A stretch of 35,238 nucleotides of DNA from Chthoniobacterales bacterium. Lineage in GTDB: Bacteria > Verrucomicrobiota > Verrucomicrobiia > Chthoniobacterales > UBA10450. Positions 8,752-18,564 of this stretch are shown here, piece by piece (the stretch's first letter is position 1; the number at the start of each line of letters is the position of its first letter). Made by a program: the position numbers and the translations under genes. The notes under the pieces are model-generated. The model did not search any database and was not told the origin of the DNA. It saw only the letters and a program-made list of their open reading frames with translations. The stretch spans positions 1 to 35,238 of the forward strand of contig JAICWQ010000011.1 of NCBI GenBank assembly GCA_025934755.1, in the 5' to 3' direction.

Positions 8752-10701
8752 ATGAAACAGTTTTTGCTGGCCTGCGCGTTTCCGGCATTGTTAACAGCTC
8801 AGAACATGGATCTGACCGAACAGCTTGGTAAAACCGTTCTTTACGGCGATATCGCGATTTCTCCGGATGGAAACCAGGTCGCCTGGGTCCAGTCGACCGC
8901 CGCTACGACTTCGAAAGAAACTTACACTTCCAAAACCGCGCCCGGATCTTCGGCAATCAAGATCACACTTGGAAATGGCGGGAACCGGGTTGACGCCCAG
9001 CCGGCATGGTCGCCCGACTCAAAAACGCTCGCTCTCCTTTCCAATGCCGGAGAGGGCGATCAGAAACAGCTGTGGCTGGTTAATGCAGACGGGTCGGGAG
9101 CGAGGAAAATGACCAAGCTCAGCGGGTATGCCGCCCGTCCCCGCTGGTCCCATGACGGAAGGCAAATCGCTCTATTATATATAGAGGGAGCCGGCGGAGG
9201 AGGCCCGCTCATGGCCGCGCCATCCACGACGGGCGTCATCGATAAGGCGATTCACAATCAACGGATCGCCGTTCTCGATGTCGCGACCGGGGAACTGAAG
9301 CAGGTTTCGCCGGGTGACCTGCATGTTTACGACTTTGACTGGTCGCCGGACGACAAAATGTTCGCGGTGACGGCGGCCCCCGGTCCGGGCGATAACAACT
9401 GGTGGATCGCGCAGATTTACAAAATCGACATCGCCACGGGTAAACCGACGTCGATTTACAAACCTTCTCTTCAAATCGCGGTGCCCCGTTGGTCGCCGGA
9501 CGGAAAACAGATTGCCTTCATCGAAGGGATCATGAGCGATGAAGGATTTCACGGCGGCGACTTACTTACAATTCCGGCCAACGGAGGCAGCGCGACCGAT
9601 CGCACCGCGGGCCGGAAAGGATCCGTGAGCTCTTTATTCTGGGTGGCGCCCGATCGAATCCTTTTCACCGAGTACGTTGGCGGCGGAAGCGCGATCTCAG
9701 AGCTGTCATTGCCCGAGAAGTCGGTGCACACAATTTCGAAGGGCGCGGAAGGCCTCCACGCGTTTGGCAATTTTCCGAACTTTGCTCTCTCGGGGGACGG
9801 GAAATTCGCGGCAGCGGTCCGAGGCAGTTACAACACGCCACCCGAAGTGTGGGGCGGATTCCTCGGCCAATGGCGACAGTTGACGAAAAATAATGCGTCA
9901 TTGCCGATGACCTGGGGCAAAGCCGAAAGCATCGACTGGACGAACGAAGGATTTCACATCCAAGGCTGGCTGATTCCGGCGGCGAAAATCGAAGCTGGTA
10001 AAAAATATCCGATGGTCGTTCTCATTCATGGCGGCCCGTCCGGTGTAACGACATCGGAATGGCCGGCTGGCGCGGGGATGGCCCGCGCGATCATTGCCGC
10101 ACTTTCCTCTCGCGGTTACTACGTGCTATTGCCAAATCCGCGTGGGAGCTACGGCCAGGGCGAAGATTTCACTCGGGCAAATGTGAAAGATTTCGGTCAC
10201 GGGGATCTTCGCGATGATCTCGCCGGGGTGGACGCGGCGTTGAAAAAGTATCCGATCGACCCCCAACGACTCGGGGTTACCGGCTGGAGCTACGGCGGAT
10301 ATATGACGATGTGGACCGTGACCCAGACCGACCGATTCAAAGCTGCGGTCTCGGGTGCAGGTATTGCCAACTGGCAGAGTTATTACGGCCAAAATTTGAT
10401 CGACCAGTGGATGATTCCGTTTTTTGGGGCATCGGTCTATGACGATCCGGCCGTTTACGAAAAGAGTTCGCCGATCAAGTTCATCAAAAATGTGAAGACG
10501 CCGACCCTCATCATCGTCGGCGAACACGACGCCGAATGTCCGGCGGCGCAGTCTTACGAATTTTGGCACGCTCTTCGAACGCTTGGTGTTCCAACCCAAC
10601 TCATTATTTATCCCGGCGAAGGCCATCTTTTTCTGAAACCAGAAAACCAGGCAGACAGACTCAACCAGACGATTGCCTGGTTCGATAAATATCTGAAGTA
10701 G
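8752..10701 (+). CDS. S9 family peptidase (acylaminoacyl/prolyl-oligopeptidase-like), exported
   Basis: 649 aa: beta-propeller repeats (AISPDGNQVAWVQ, ARPRWSHDGRQIALLY, VPRWSPDGKQIAFIEG), then alpha/beta hydrolase with GWSYGGYMT nucleophile elbow and HDAECP/GEGHLF catalytic Asp/His regions. Confidence 0.93.
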   Translation: MKQFLLACAFPALLTAQNMDLTEQLGKTVLYGDIAISPDGNQVAWVQSTAATTSKETYTSKTAPGSSAIKITLGNGGNRVDAQPAWSPDSKTLALLSNAGEGDQKQLWLVNADGSGARKMTKLSGYAARPRWSHDGRQIALLYIEGAGGGGPLMAAPSTTGVIDKAIHNQRIAVLDVATGELKQVSPGDLHVYDFDWSPDDKMFAVTAAPGPGDNNWWIAQIYKIDIATGKPTSIYKPSLQIAVPRWSPDGKQIAFIEGIMSDEGFHGGDLLTIPANGGSATDRTAGRKGSVSSLFWVAPDRILFTEYVGGGSAISELSLPEKSVHTISKGAEGLHAFGNFPNFALSGDGKFAAAVRGSYNTPPEVWGGFLGQWRQLTKNNASLPMTWGKAESIDWTNEGFHIQGWLIPAAKIEAGKKYPMVVLIHGGPSGVTTSEWPAGAGMARAIIAALSSRGYYVLLPNPRGSYGQGEDFTRANVKDFGHGDLRDDLAGVDAALKKYPIDPQRLGVTGWSYGGYMTMWTVTQTDRFKAAVSGAGIANWQSYYGQNLIDQWMIPFFGASVYDDPAVYEKSSPIKFIKNVKTPTLIIVGEHDAECPAAQSYEFWHALRTLGVPTQLIIYPGEGHLFLKPENQADRLNQTIAWFDKYLK

Positions 10702-10724
10702 CCAAAGCCAGGGCGAATTCCACT

Positions 10725-10760
10725 GGAGATCGGCAGATAAATATCGGGCGGTCTCCGATT
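10725..10760 (+). terminator. Candidate intrinsic terminator after the S9 peptidase gene
   Basis: GGAGATCG...CGGTCTCC (one wobble pair) followed by gaTTTT, 24 bp after the stop codon. Confidence 0.4.
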
Positions 10761-10882
10761 TTAACCAAACCCACAGGTGGTCGCGTTAGTGATGCGATAA
10801 TTGTTCGCGGACGTCCAAGAAGATTTGCGCTCGACGAACCTGGGGCTGGCTTGTTTCGTGCTGTTTCTTCGCAGCGTTTGTT

Positions 10883-11092
10883 ATGGTTCGATTGGAGATA
10901 GATTTCAAACCGGGTTGGTTCGAACGAAAGTTAATCCGACAAACCAAGCTCGATGTTCTGCGACGTCTCGGCGGCCACGATTTTCGGCTTCTTCGGATCG
11001 TGCTGAAGAAGCGTGATGGCCGGGTTGCCTTTCAATTCATCGGCGACTCGAGCAGCGTAGAAAAAGCCAAGAACCTTCTTGGCATCTGCTGA
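10883..11092 (+). CDS. Small hypothetical protein (69 aa)
   Basis: MVRLEIDFKPGWFERKLIRQTKLDVLRRLGGHDFRLLRIVLKKRDGRVAFQFIGDSSSVEKAKNLLGIC: globular-looking composition; ends just before a convergent gene. Confidence 0.5.
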   Translation: MVRLEIDFKPGWFERKLIRQTKLDVLRRLGGHDFRLLRIVLKKRDGRVAFQFIGDSSSVEKAKNLLGIC

Positions 11093-11108
11093 TTCAATCG
11101 AGATCTGC

Positions 11109-12278
11109 TTATCGGCGACCGCGCCAGCCGGGCGGCGGGATCAGGTTTGCAGGAACACCCGCCGCTTGAAGCATGGCCAAACCATTCGTCGGATTGCGCC
11201 ACATGACTTCGCGACTGATCCGCTGTAGCGCGTTCGATCGCGCCGTGGGATCTGCAATATTGTCGGCCCAGGCAATAGCGTCCTGCGGGTTCGTGGCCGC
11301 CATTGAAAAAGCCAGAGCGGCGGCAGCGGCATCGTATGAATTGCCGGGAGGCAACGAACTTACCCAATTGATCGCCGCATTGAGATCATCGCGGGCCCAT
11401 TCCCGCATCACTTGCGAAATTGTGCGAGCTTCGGCTTGCGGATCGGTCAACCCAATCGCCCAGTTCGCTGCGGACATTGGATCATCTGCCGCCCAGGTTC
11501 GTGCGACTTGAGCCAGTGGCGATTGCCAGCCAGTCCCGCCCATTCCGCTCTGCATGGCTTGCAACGCCGCGGCCTGAGGATCAATCGTGGCCCATTGCCG
11601 ATAAATCACACTGCTTAACGATTCGTTTCCGGGAAAATCCCCTAACGACTGGGCCATCGTCAGCGCCGCCGCCGGGTCGCTTTCGGCCATAAAACTGAGG
11701 ACTCCTCGCAACGCCATGTAACGAAGGTTCGATTCCGGGATCGCTTTGGCGCGATCGAGAGCGGATTGCAAATCCACGCTGGCGAGCGATTCGAAAACAT
11801 CGTCGGCCATATATTCGTAGCCGTGGTTCGAGTTGGCGAAATTGAGGGCAGCTTCGGGATCGTCCTGCACCCAGCGCGCAATCAACAATCGCGATGCGAG
11901 CTCGCGTTCGTTACTGCCTGGAATGCGCTGGACCCGCTTCAAGACATCGGCAAAGTCGGACCGGTTCAATCCGCTGATCAATGCCTGCAGATCTTTTGCT
12001 CTCTGACGCGGATCACGCTCTGCCAGAATCGTGTTCAAAGATTTCGCGCGAAAAGTGCTTGGCGGCTCCGATTTTGTCGTCGCGGGCGCGCTTTTCGTTT
12101 GCGCTTCGGGCACAGGCTCCTTAACCGCAACCGACTGGGATGCAACCGGGTCCACCGGTTGGGCCGCAGACGAGTTCGAGTGACGATTAAATGCCCGATC
12201 AAGCACCGCGCCGCCGGCTACTGCGATTCCAAGAATCAAAACGTACCAGGGATTAATTTTCGCCGCCATCTCCCACAT
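11109..12278 (-). CDS. Exported/membrane-anchored protein with about seven degenerate ~36-aa helical repeats
   Basis: 389 aa; N-terminal hydrophobic segment INPWYVLILGIAVAGGAVL. Repeats: WVQDDPEAALNFA, MAESDPAAALTMA, WATIDPQAAALQA, WAADDPMSAANWA, WARDDLNAAINWV, MAATNPQDAIAWA, MWRNPTNGLAMLQ. Confidence 0.8.
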   Translation of the reverse strand: MWEMAAKINPWYVLILGIAVAGGAVLDRAFNRHSNSSAAQPVDPVASQSVAVKEPVPEAQTKSAPATTKSEPPSTFRAKSLNTILAERDPRQRAKDLQALISGLNRSDFADVLKRVQRIPGSNERELASRLLIARWVQDDPEAALNFANSNHGYEYMADDVFESLASVDLQSALDRAKAIPESNLRYMALRGVLSFMAESDPAAALTMAQSLGDFPGNESLSSVIYRQWATIDPQAAALQAMQSGMGGTGWQSPLAQVARTWAADDPMSAANWAIGLTDPQAEARTISQVMREWARDDLNAAINWVSSLPPGNSYDAAAAALAFSMAATNPQDAIAWADNIADPTARSNALQRISREVMWRNPTNGLAMLQAAGVPANLIPPPGWRGRR

Positions 12279-12335
12279 CTTCCTAAAATACCGCGGTCTG
12301 CGCCAGCAGAAATCCGCGTAAAGCGCGACCTACCT

Positions 12336-12821
12336 TCAGAACGGATAGTGAAGGCGTAACAGCTGGGGCTTGGCGCCCAGCGAGACCACGAATATTTCAC
12401 TATAATCGCTGTCTGGAATCTGGACCGGTCCATCAATCCCGATCGCTGTTAGGATATTCGGAATCGTGTCGCCATGCCCTACGACCAGGGCATTGCCATT
12501 CAGTTGGCGCAATTTTGAAACGAGCGCCGCGATATCTTTTCCGGCGACGATGGTTGGGCTGATGCCGGTTGAGCTCGATGTCGGGACGGCCGTCTCCTGG
12601 GTGCGCTTAAATTCGCTGGTGAAGATTGCTGTGATCCCTGCGTCTTTTAGAATTCGCGCGAGCGCCTTCGCCCGGTCGCGGCCGGCAGGAGACAAATCCG
12701 GGTCCTTCGGATCGTTGGCTGCCTTTTCCGCGTGACGAACGATCACGACAATCGGTTCTGCTGACGCAAACGACACCGCAATCAACGACGCGACAAATAG
12801 AACAAGGACCTTCATCCACAT
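12336..12821 (-). CDS. Histidine phosphatase superfamily protein (phosphoglycerate mutase-like/SixA-like), exported
   Basis: Signal peptide MKVLVLFVASLIAVSFASA; catalytic VVIVRHAEKA; second catalytic His in VVGHGDTIPN. Confidence 0.88.
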   Translation of the reverse strand: MWMKVLVLFVASLIAVSFASAEPIVVIVRHAEKAANDPKDPDLSPAGRDRAKALARILKDAGITAIFTSEFKRTQETAVPTSSSTGISPTIVAGKDIAALVSKLRQLNGNALVVGHGDTIPNILTAIGIDGPVQIPDSDYSEIFVVSLGAKPQLLRLHYPF

Positions 12822-12927
12822 ATGCTAGCAGAAAAATCGTCTTTCGAAATTAAGCACCTCGGTCGCCAGACTCGCTGAGTCTGATCTTTTCCCGCCACAT
12901 GTTGAACGTCGCGACTTTCTGCGTCTG

Positions 12928-12955
12928 GTCACTTGTCACATGTCACTGATCACTC
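12928..12955 (-). repeat. Heptamer repeat GTCACTT GTCACAT GTCACTG ATCACTC
   Basis: Four consecutive 7-nt units read directly. The ATG at 12940 (start of the epimerase ORF) lies inside unit 2. Confidence 0.85.
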
Positions 12956-13929
12956 TGTCGATCGAGGCCCACGAGGAAATCTGGCCGCTCAAGGAAACGT
13001 TCCGGATTTCGCGCGGCAGCCGAACTGAAACACGTGTGATCGTTGCCACCATCAGCGACGGCGAGCACACCGGGCGCGGCGAAGGAGTGCCAGTGCGTCG
13101 TTACAATCAGACATCCGGCTCTGTGCTGGCCCAGATCGAAGCGATCAATCCCGATGACAATTTTAATCGCACGAGTTTGCAATCGCTTTTACCTCCCGGG
13201 GCGGCCCGAAATGCGCTGGATTGCGCGCTTTGGGACCTGGACGCGAAACGCTCAGGCAAACGCGTTTGGGAAATTGCCGGGATTCCGGTGGCTTCTGAAA
13301 TCGAAACGTCCTTCACCATCAGCCTGGATGCGGCGGAAAAAATGGGCCAAGCGGCAAAGTCACACTCGGCCGCGCCGATCCTCAAATTAAAACTCGGAGG
13401 CGACAGAGAGGATTTGGCACGCGTAACCGCCGTTCGCAAATTTGCCCCCACTGCCCGTCTTTTAATCGATGCCAACGAATCGTGGTCGCCGGAACATTAT
13501 CGAGACCTCGCGCCTGAGTTGAAAGAACTCGGCGTCGAGGTAATCGAGCAACCGTTTCCAGCTGATGCCGATGAAGTTTTGGAAAAACTGGATCATCCAG
13601 TGCCGGTTTGCGCAGACGAAAGTTGCCACACCACGATCGACCTTCCGCGGTTAAAAAATCGGTACGAGATGATCAATGTGAAACTCGACAAGACGGGCGG
13701 GTTCACTGAGGCGCTATTTTTGTGCGAACGCGCGCGCGAAAATGGATTCAAATTACTGATCGGCTGCATGGCGTGCACCTCGTTAGGCATAGCCCCAGCA
13801 CGATTGCTTGCGAGCGACGCGGACTATGCCGATCTCGACGGCGCGATATTACTCGCCCGCGACCGAGATCACGGACTTCAATGTGCCAAAGGCCAGCTCG
13901 GTTTGCCGCCGCGAGAGCTCTGGGGATAA
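12940..13929 (+). CDS. Dipeptide epimerase (L-Ala-D/L-Glu epimerase-like, enolase superfamily)
   Basis: 329 aa; PLKETFRISRGSRTE N-terminal cap; NALDCALWDLDAKRSGKRVWEIAG; ILKLKLGG; LLIDANESW; VIEQPFPADADE; VCADESCH; NVKLDKTGGFTEAL. Confidence 0.9.
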   Translation: MSLITLSIEAHEEIWPLKETFRISRGSRTETRVIVATISDGEHTGRGEGVPVRRYNQTSGSVLAQIEAINPDDNFNRTSLQSLLPPGAARNALDCALWDLDAKRSGKRVWEIAGIPVASEIETSFTISLDAAEKMGQAAKSHSAAPILKLKLGGDREDLARVTAVRKFAPTARLLIDANESWSPEHYRDLAPELKELGVEVIEQPFPADADEVLEKLDHPVPVCADESCHTTIDLPRLKNRYEMINVKLDKTGGFTEALFLCERARENGFKLLIGCMACTSLGIAPARLLASDADYADLDGAILLARDRDHGLQCAKGQLGLPPRELWG

Positions 13930-13973
13930 GAGAAGTGACCAGTCTCAAACCGCATAGGTCTCGCGATTTGGTC

Positions 13974-16676
13974 TTACTCGCAGCGAAGAGCCACCATTGG
14001 ATCGACTTTGGTTGCACGGCGCGCCGGCAAATAACAAGCGAGGAGCGCGACCCCGATGAAAACGACGATGGCAATGCCAAAAGTCATCGGGTCTAGTGGC
14101 CTGATGCCGTAGAGTGAACCGGCCATCAATTGTGAAACCAACAGGGCGCAGATCAGACCAACCGTCGCGCCGGTGATCGCGAGTCCGAAACCGTAAGCCA
14201 ACAGCATCTGCAGAATCGTGCGTCGATCGGCGCCGAGGGCGAGCCGGACCCCAATTTCGTGGGTGCGTTCGTTTACCAGATAAGAGAGGACTCCATAGAT
14301 TCCGATCGCCGCCAACACCAACGCCGTCAGAGCAAACACGCCGACGATCTTGAGCGAAAAGCGCCGCTGGTCGAGCGAGGCCGAGAGCGTGTCCGTCAGC
14401 ATTTCTGCACTGAAAACAGGGAGCGTCGGATCGACCGACTGCACTTGCTTGCGCACTTGCTCGGGAATTGCAGCGGCATCCAGATGTCCTCGCAGAAAGA
14501 TCGCAAGATGTTTCGCACCTCTTTGATAAAGGTCGGTGTAGATTTGCGGGACGTTGGTGTTCTCGATCGATTCCGTCCGCGCATTTGCGACAATGCCGAC
14601 GATCGTTGTCCACCCAGTCACGCGTTGTGAAAGTTTTATGTGTTGGCCAATCGGATCTTCGTTAGGCCAAAGTGTCTGCGCCATCGATTCATTGATCACA
14701 GCGACGGCTTCCACGTCGTTCTTATCAAGATCGTTGAACATGCGTCCGCGGCGCAGGGTCATGCCCATTAAATGAAAATATTCCGGCGTAACGGTCGATT
14801 CATCGACCAGGGGCGCCTCATTGCTTTGGGTCTGTCTTCCTTCGATCATCATTGGAAGGGGAGGATTTTGATTGTTCCGGTCGTGCCCGAGCGGCAGGGC
14901 CGCCAGATCCCCCATCGCCACTTCTTCAACCCCGGTTAGTTGTTTGCAGCGCCGAAGAACGTCCCGGAAAAATGGCGCCTCCTGCGCCGCCGTGGCGTAG
15001 TTATCCATTTTTGGATCGTTTGGATACGGAATCCTCGTCTTGATCGTCATGACGTTTTGGGGATTGAACCCCAGCGGCGCACTCTGCAAATCCCAAAAGC
15101 TGTGGAGCAGCAAACCGGCTGCGATCAACAACACCAGAGACATGGCGAATTCCGTTATTACCAATGCCCGTCTGGCGCGGGCCTGTTCGCGTGATCCGGT
15201 GGATGCACGCCCTTCCTGCTTGAGCGCGTGACTGAGTTCCGGATGGCGAGCAGACAATGCGGGAGCAAGCCCAAAGATTATACCGGAGAGGACGGAGGCA
15301 CCCGATGCAAACAGCAACACGGTCCAGCTAATCGATATTTCATTCAACCTCGGCAAACTTTGCGGCACGAGATGGATGAGAAAATCTTTCGTGACGACGA
15401 GGACGCCCAAACCAATCGCGCCGCCGAGCAACCCTAGAAGCAAACTTTCCGTCAGCAATTGGCGGGTCAGCCTGATTTGTCCGGCCCCAAGTGCCCGTCG
15501 AATGGCCAGCTCGTGAGTTCTGACGCTGCCGCGCGCGAGCAAGAGGTTTGCTACATTGACACAAGCAATCAGGAGAACCAGGCCGACCGCGACGACCAGC
15601 ATGATGAGGGTCTGGCGCACATTACCGATCACGCTCTCTTTCAACGGGACCAATCGAATTCTCCATCCCATTTGGGCTGGATAATCGCTGGAATATTTTT
15701 TTCGCAATGAGGTGACCAGCGCGTCGACCTTGCTTTGCGCGCCCGCGATCGTCAGGCCGGATTTCAATCGCGCGATTGCAGTTGGCAGATTTCGCCCGCT
15801 TCGCGCCGGCTGATCTGACAATGGCGCTCCGTAAAAACTGGTGGCGGCCCAGACTTCAATGTTTCGCTCTCGGAACGAGGTCCCGGGGTCGTGAAAACTT
15901 GCGGGCATGACTCCGACGATTCGATACAAATCGGTGTCCATTCGTATGTTCTTTCCGAGGATGTCCGGATCGGAACCGAACATGCGCTTCCATAAGCCGT
16001 CGCTAATCACGACTTCGCCAATGAATCCCGGTGAATGGTCGGTCCCTGGAAAGGTGCGGCCAAGCTCAGGCTTTACGCCTAACAAATCGAAATAATTCGG
16101 CGCTTCAATCAGCAAGCTGACCCGGGCGGGTTCGGCCGCGCCTGTCAGATTGTTGTCGTCGTACCAGGCGGGAGAGACGTTCTCGAAAATCCCGGAGTGC
16201 TGAAGGTCCTGCCATTCCGGCTCAGACATGCCAACGTCATGCGCCCCAATTCCCTCAAGTTCGTCGACAATCCTTACAAGCTGGTCGGAGCCGGGATACG
16301 GAAGTGGATGCAAGAGCGTAGCGTCGACGACTGTGAAAATCGCGGTCGTGGCCCCGATGCCCAGCGCGATTGTCAAAACGACAACTGCGGTAAATCCCGG
16401 CGATTTTCGCAACATTCGAATGCTAAACCGCAGGTCCTGAAGAAGGATGTCAACGAAGTTTCCGGCGATCGCGTCGCGACATTCTTCCTTAAACCGCTCC
16501 GGACTCCCGAACTCGAGACGAGCGCGGCGCTGGGCTTCCGCTCGAGTTAATCCGGAACGTTCCAGTGCGTCCGCACGAAGTTCGAGGTGCGATTGAAGTT
16601 CTTCTTTCAGCTCTTGCTCGGTGCGGTAACGATGGCCAAATCTTCCGAGCAACGATCTGAAATAGGCCAGTCTCAT
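13974..16676 (-). CDS. ABC transporter permease, FtsX/MacB_PCD duplicated type (ADOP-like)
   Basis: 900 aa; N-terminal prefix [42 protein letters not shown]; two MacB-PCD/FtsX halves; paired with an upstream padR gene as in the ADOP class. Confidence 0.92.
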   Translation of the reverse strand: MRLAYFRSLLGRFGHRYRTEQELKEELQSHLELRADALERSGLTRAEAQRRARLEFGSPERFKEECRDAIAGNFVDILLQDLRFSIRMLRKSPGFTAVVVLTIALGIGATTAIFTVVDATLLHPLPYPGSDQLVRIVDELEGIGAHDVGMSEPEWQDLQHSGIFENVSPAWYDDNNLTGAAEPARVSLLIEAPNYFDLLGVKPELGRTFPGTDHSPGFIGEVVISDGLWKRMFGSDPDILGKNIRMDTDLYRIVGVMPASFHDPGTSFRERNIEVWAATSFYGAPLSDQPARSGRNLPTAIARLKSGLTIAGAQSKVDALVTSLRKKYSSDYPAQMGWRIRLVPLKESVIGNVRQTLIMLVVAVGLVLLIACVNVANLLLARGSVRTHELAIRRALGAGQIRLTRQLLTESLLLGLLGGAIGLGVLVVTKDFLIHLVPQSLPRLNEISISWTVLLFASGASVLSGIIFGLAPALSARHPELSHALKQEGRASTGSREQARARRALVITEFAMSLVLLIAAGLLLHSFWDLQSAPLGFNPQNVMTIKTRIPYPNDPKMDNYATAAQEAPFFRDVLRRCKQLTGVEEVAMGDLAALPLGHDRNNQNPPLPMMIEGRQTQSNEAPLVDESTVTPEYFHLMGMTLRRGRMFNDLDKNDVEAVAVINESMAQTLWPNEDPIGQHIKLSQRVTGWTTIVGIVANARTESIENTNVPQIYTDLYQRGAKHLAIFLRGHLDAAAIPEQVRKQVQSVDPTLPVFSAEMLTDTLSASLDQRRFSLKIVGVFALTALVLAAIGIYGVLSYLVNERTHEIGVRLALGADRRTILQMLLAYGFGLAITGATVGLICALLVSQLMAGSLYGIRPLDPMTFGIAIVVFIGVALLACYLPARRATKVDPMVALRCE

Positions 16677-16690
16677 TTGTCGCGCTTCTC

Positions 16691-16711
16691 GTCACTCATC
16701 ACTTTTGTCAC
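16691..16711 (-). repeat. Heptamer repeat GTCACTC ATCACTT TTGTCAC between padR and the permease gene
   Basis: 7-nt-spaced [GA]TCACT units; the last TCAC supplies the padR stop codon (TGA on the minus strand). Confidence 0.65.
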
Positions 16712-17049
16712 GCTTCCTGCGGTCGCGCGGCCAAAGCACTCGCGATTGCTTTCGCCAGTCGATTCCATCCATCGGTCTCCTCCCGTAGACGTCTTCGGCC
16801 TTGGGCCGTCAGTTCGTAAAATTTCGCGCGACGATTGTTCTCGGACTTGCCCCATTTCGATTTCAAAAGTCCCTGCCGGACCAATCGAAATAGCGCCGGA
16901 TAAAGCGCCCCCTGCTCCACGAACAATGCTTTGCCGGAAATCTGTTCGATCCGCGAAAGAACGGCGTAGCCGTGGAGTGGCCCCAGCGAAACCGCTTTTA
17001 AAATGAGAAGATCGAGTGTCCCCGGTAAAAGTTCGGCTTCATCACTCAT
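16708..17049 (-). CDS. PadR family transcriptional regulator
   Basis: ELLPGTLDLLILKAVSLGPLHGYAVLSRIEQISGKALFVEQGALYPALFRLVRQGLLKSKWGKSENNRRAKFYELTAQGRRRL: hallmark PadR winged helix. Confidence 0.96.
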   Translation of the reverse strand: MSDEAELLPGTLDLLILKAVSLGPLHGYAVLSRIEQISGKALFVEQGALYPALFRLVRQGLLKSKWGKSENNRRAKFYELTAQGRRRLREETDGWNRLAKAIASALAARPQEA

Positions 17050-17055
17050 AGTGCT

Positions 17056-17093
17056 CTCCTAAATCAATTAGGAGTCTATGAAGCTTCTCCTAA
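17056..17093 (-). promoter_or_regulatory. Candidate PadR operator / SD-sequestering hairpin
   Basis: Perfect inverted repeat CTCCTAA (17056-17062) ATCAA TTAGGAG (17068-17074), plus a third half-site CTCCTAA at 17087-17093, just upstream of the padR start. The gene-proximal arm read in the mRNA is the SD (TTAGGAG). Confidence 0.6.
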
Positions 17094-17244
17094 GCTGTCA
17101 AGGGGAGAGTATTGGCGTTCAGAGAGCAAATTCAGGCCTCAGCCATGCGATGGAGGTAGCAGGTGCGGCCGCAATCCGCCAAGCAGATTCCAGGAGGCTC
17201 TTTGCCTGCAAGGGTTACCGAACCATGGACGGAGCCGTCCCCAG

Positions 17245-18474
17245 TTAACTTTCAGGCACAACCGTTCCGTTCCAGGTCGCAAGCGCAGGCCTGGCGCGGT
17301 CGTTGTCCGACAGTCCGGGTCCGAGCGCCTTACCGGTAACTCTTGCGCGGAGACGATTGATTGGTTGTTCGACCAAACACCACGACACTGCCGCGACACC
17401 CAGGGTCGCCATCCCAAAGACCATCAAACGTAAAGACGGCGTTGTGATCACGAACCGGAGCGATGGTGGCAGCCAGCGATTAAATATCATCGCAACCAGA
17501 GCATGATAAATGTAAAGGCCGTAGCTGATTCGGCCGGCAAAGACCAATCCTGGCAGGGAAAGGAACCGGGCAGCCAATCCGTCAAATCCCGCCGCAGTGC
17601 GAGCAACCAAAATAGCAAACGCGCCGGCCTCGAGCGGTTCCACCAGGACCGATTTCAACTGCGTTGGATCGCTGATTCGCAATACCGCGGCGAGGCTTAA
17701 CATCGACAAACAAATCAGCGCGAGCAGCCAGCCGGCCCGAGTTGCGCGCAATCGGCTCCCACACCATCCCAAGGCTGCGCCTGCCGCAAGAGAGTCGAGA
17801 CTGCCGAACGGCAAGACCCATCGAGCAATCATCGGCATTGAAAACATGACGCATCCAATGCGAAACGCGATTCCCATTAACGCGACAGAAATAATGGCGG
17901 GCAGCATCCATCGTCGCGGCAACAGCAAGATCAGGAGCGGCCAAAATAAGTAAAACTGTTCCTGGACGCAGACCGACCAAAGATGCGAAATCGTCAGCGG
18001 CCACTGATTTGTCGCCGCAATCAGCCAGTTGACCGTCCCAGTGACCACCCATGGCCAAGTATGGCGAACCCCGCCGAGACCGAGAATTAGCGCGACGCCT
18101 GTAAATATAAAATACGCGGGGGCGATTCGAAGATAGCGGCGCCAGTAAAATGCGCCGATTGTTTTCCCGAACGATAGATTCGCCGTTTCCATGCGATCGC
18201 GCGCGCGCCGAAGCGACGCCGTAATGAAGTAACCGCTCAGGACGAGAAACAGCCGAACGCCGGTTGCGCCAAGGTGGATCCAGTCCGGCAACGGAAAATT
18301 CGGAACGTCGGCGCTGAAATGGTCCACCATGACAGTGAGGACGGCCAAGGCGCGCAATCCATCGAACTGCGGTTGGTAACATTCCGACACTCGGCGTCGA
18401 ACGAGGGGCCTCTCCGACGGCTTGGCCTTAGACCCAGCTGCCTGGCCCCACCCCAGATACGAAACCCCAGCCAT
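17245..18474 (-). CDS. Acyltransferase 3 family membrane protein (OafA/YrhL-like)
   Basis: YQPQFDGLRALAVLTVMVDHFS ... GVRLFLVLSGYFITASLRRARD ... WSVCVQEQFYLFWPLLIL ... RISYGLYIYHALV; multi-TM. Confidence 0.93.
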   Translation of the reverse strand: MAGVSYLGWGQAAGSKAKPSERPLVRRRVSECYQPQFDGLRALAVLTVMVDHFSADVPNFPLPDWIHLGATGVRLFLVLSGYFITASLRRARDRMETANLSFGKTIGAFYWRRYLRIAPAYFIFTGVALILGLGGVRHTWPWVVTGTVNWLIAATNQWPLTISHLWSVCVQEQFYLFWPLLILLLPRRWMLPAIISVALMGIAFRIGCVMFSMPMIARWVLPFGSLDSLAAGAALGWCGSRLRATRAGWLLALICLSMLSLAAVLRISDPTQLKSVLVEPLEAGAFAILVARTAAGFDGLAARFLSLPGLVFAGRISYGLYIYHALVAMIFNRWLPPSLRFVITTPSLRLMVFGMATLGVAAVSWCLVEQPINRLRARVTGKALGPGLSDNDRARPALATWNGTVVPES

Positions 18475-18564
18475 TAAGTATCTGACGGGCTTCGGGAGCT
18501 TTCGTTACAAATTTTTTTAGCCGACCGGCAACAAACTGTCATGTTTACGAAATAAAGGCCCGAC

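Noticed and set aside
9168-9188. AT-rich near-palindrome CTCTATTATATATAGAG
   Set aside because: Lies inside the S9 peptidase coding sequence (ALLYIEG); not a perfect palindrome and explained by codon use.
13945-14613. 222-aa minus-strand ORF
   Set aside because: Alternate frame within the ADOP-like permease gene; His/Arg/Ser-rich shadow translation.
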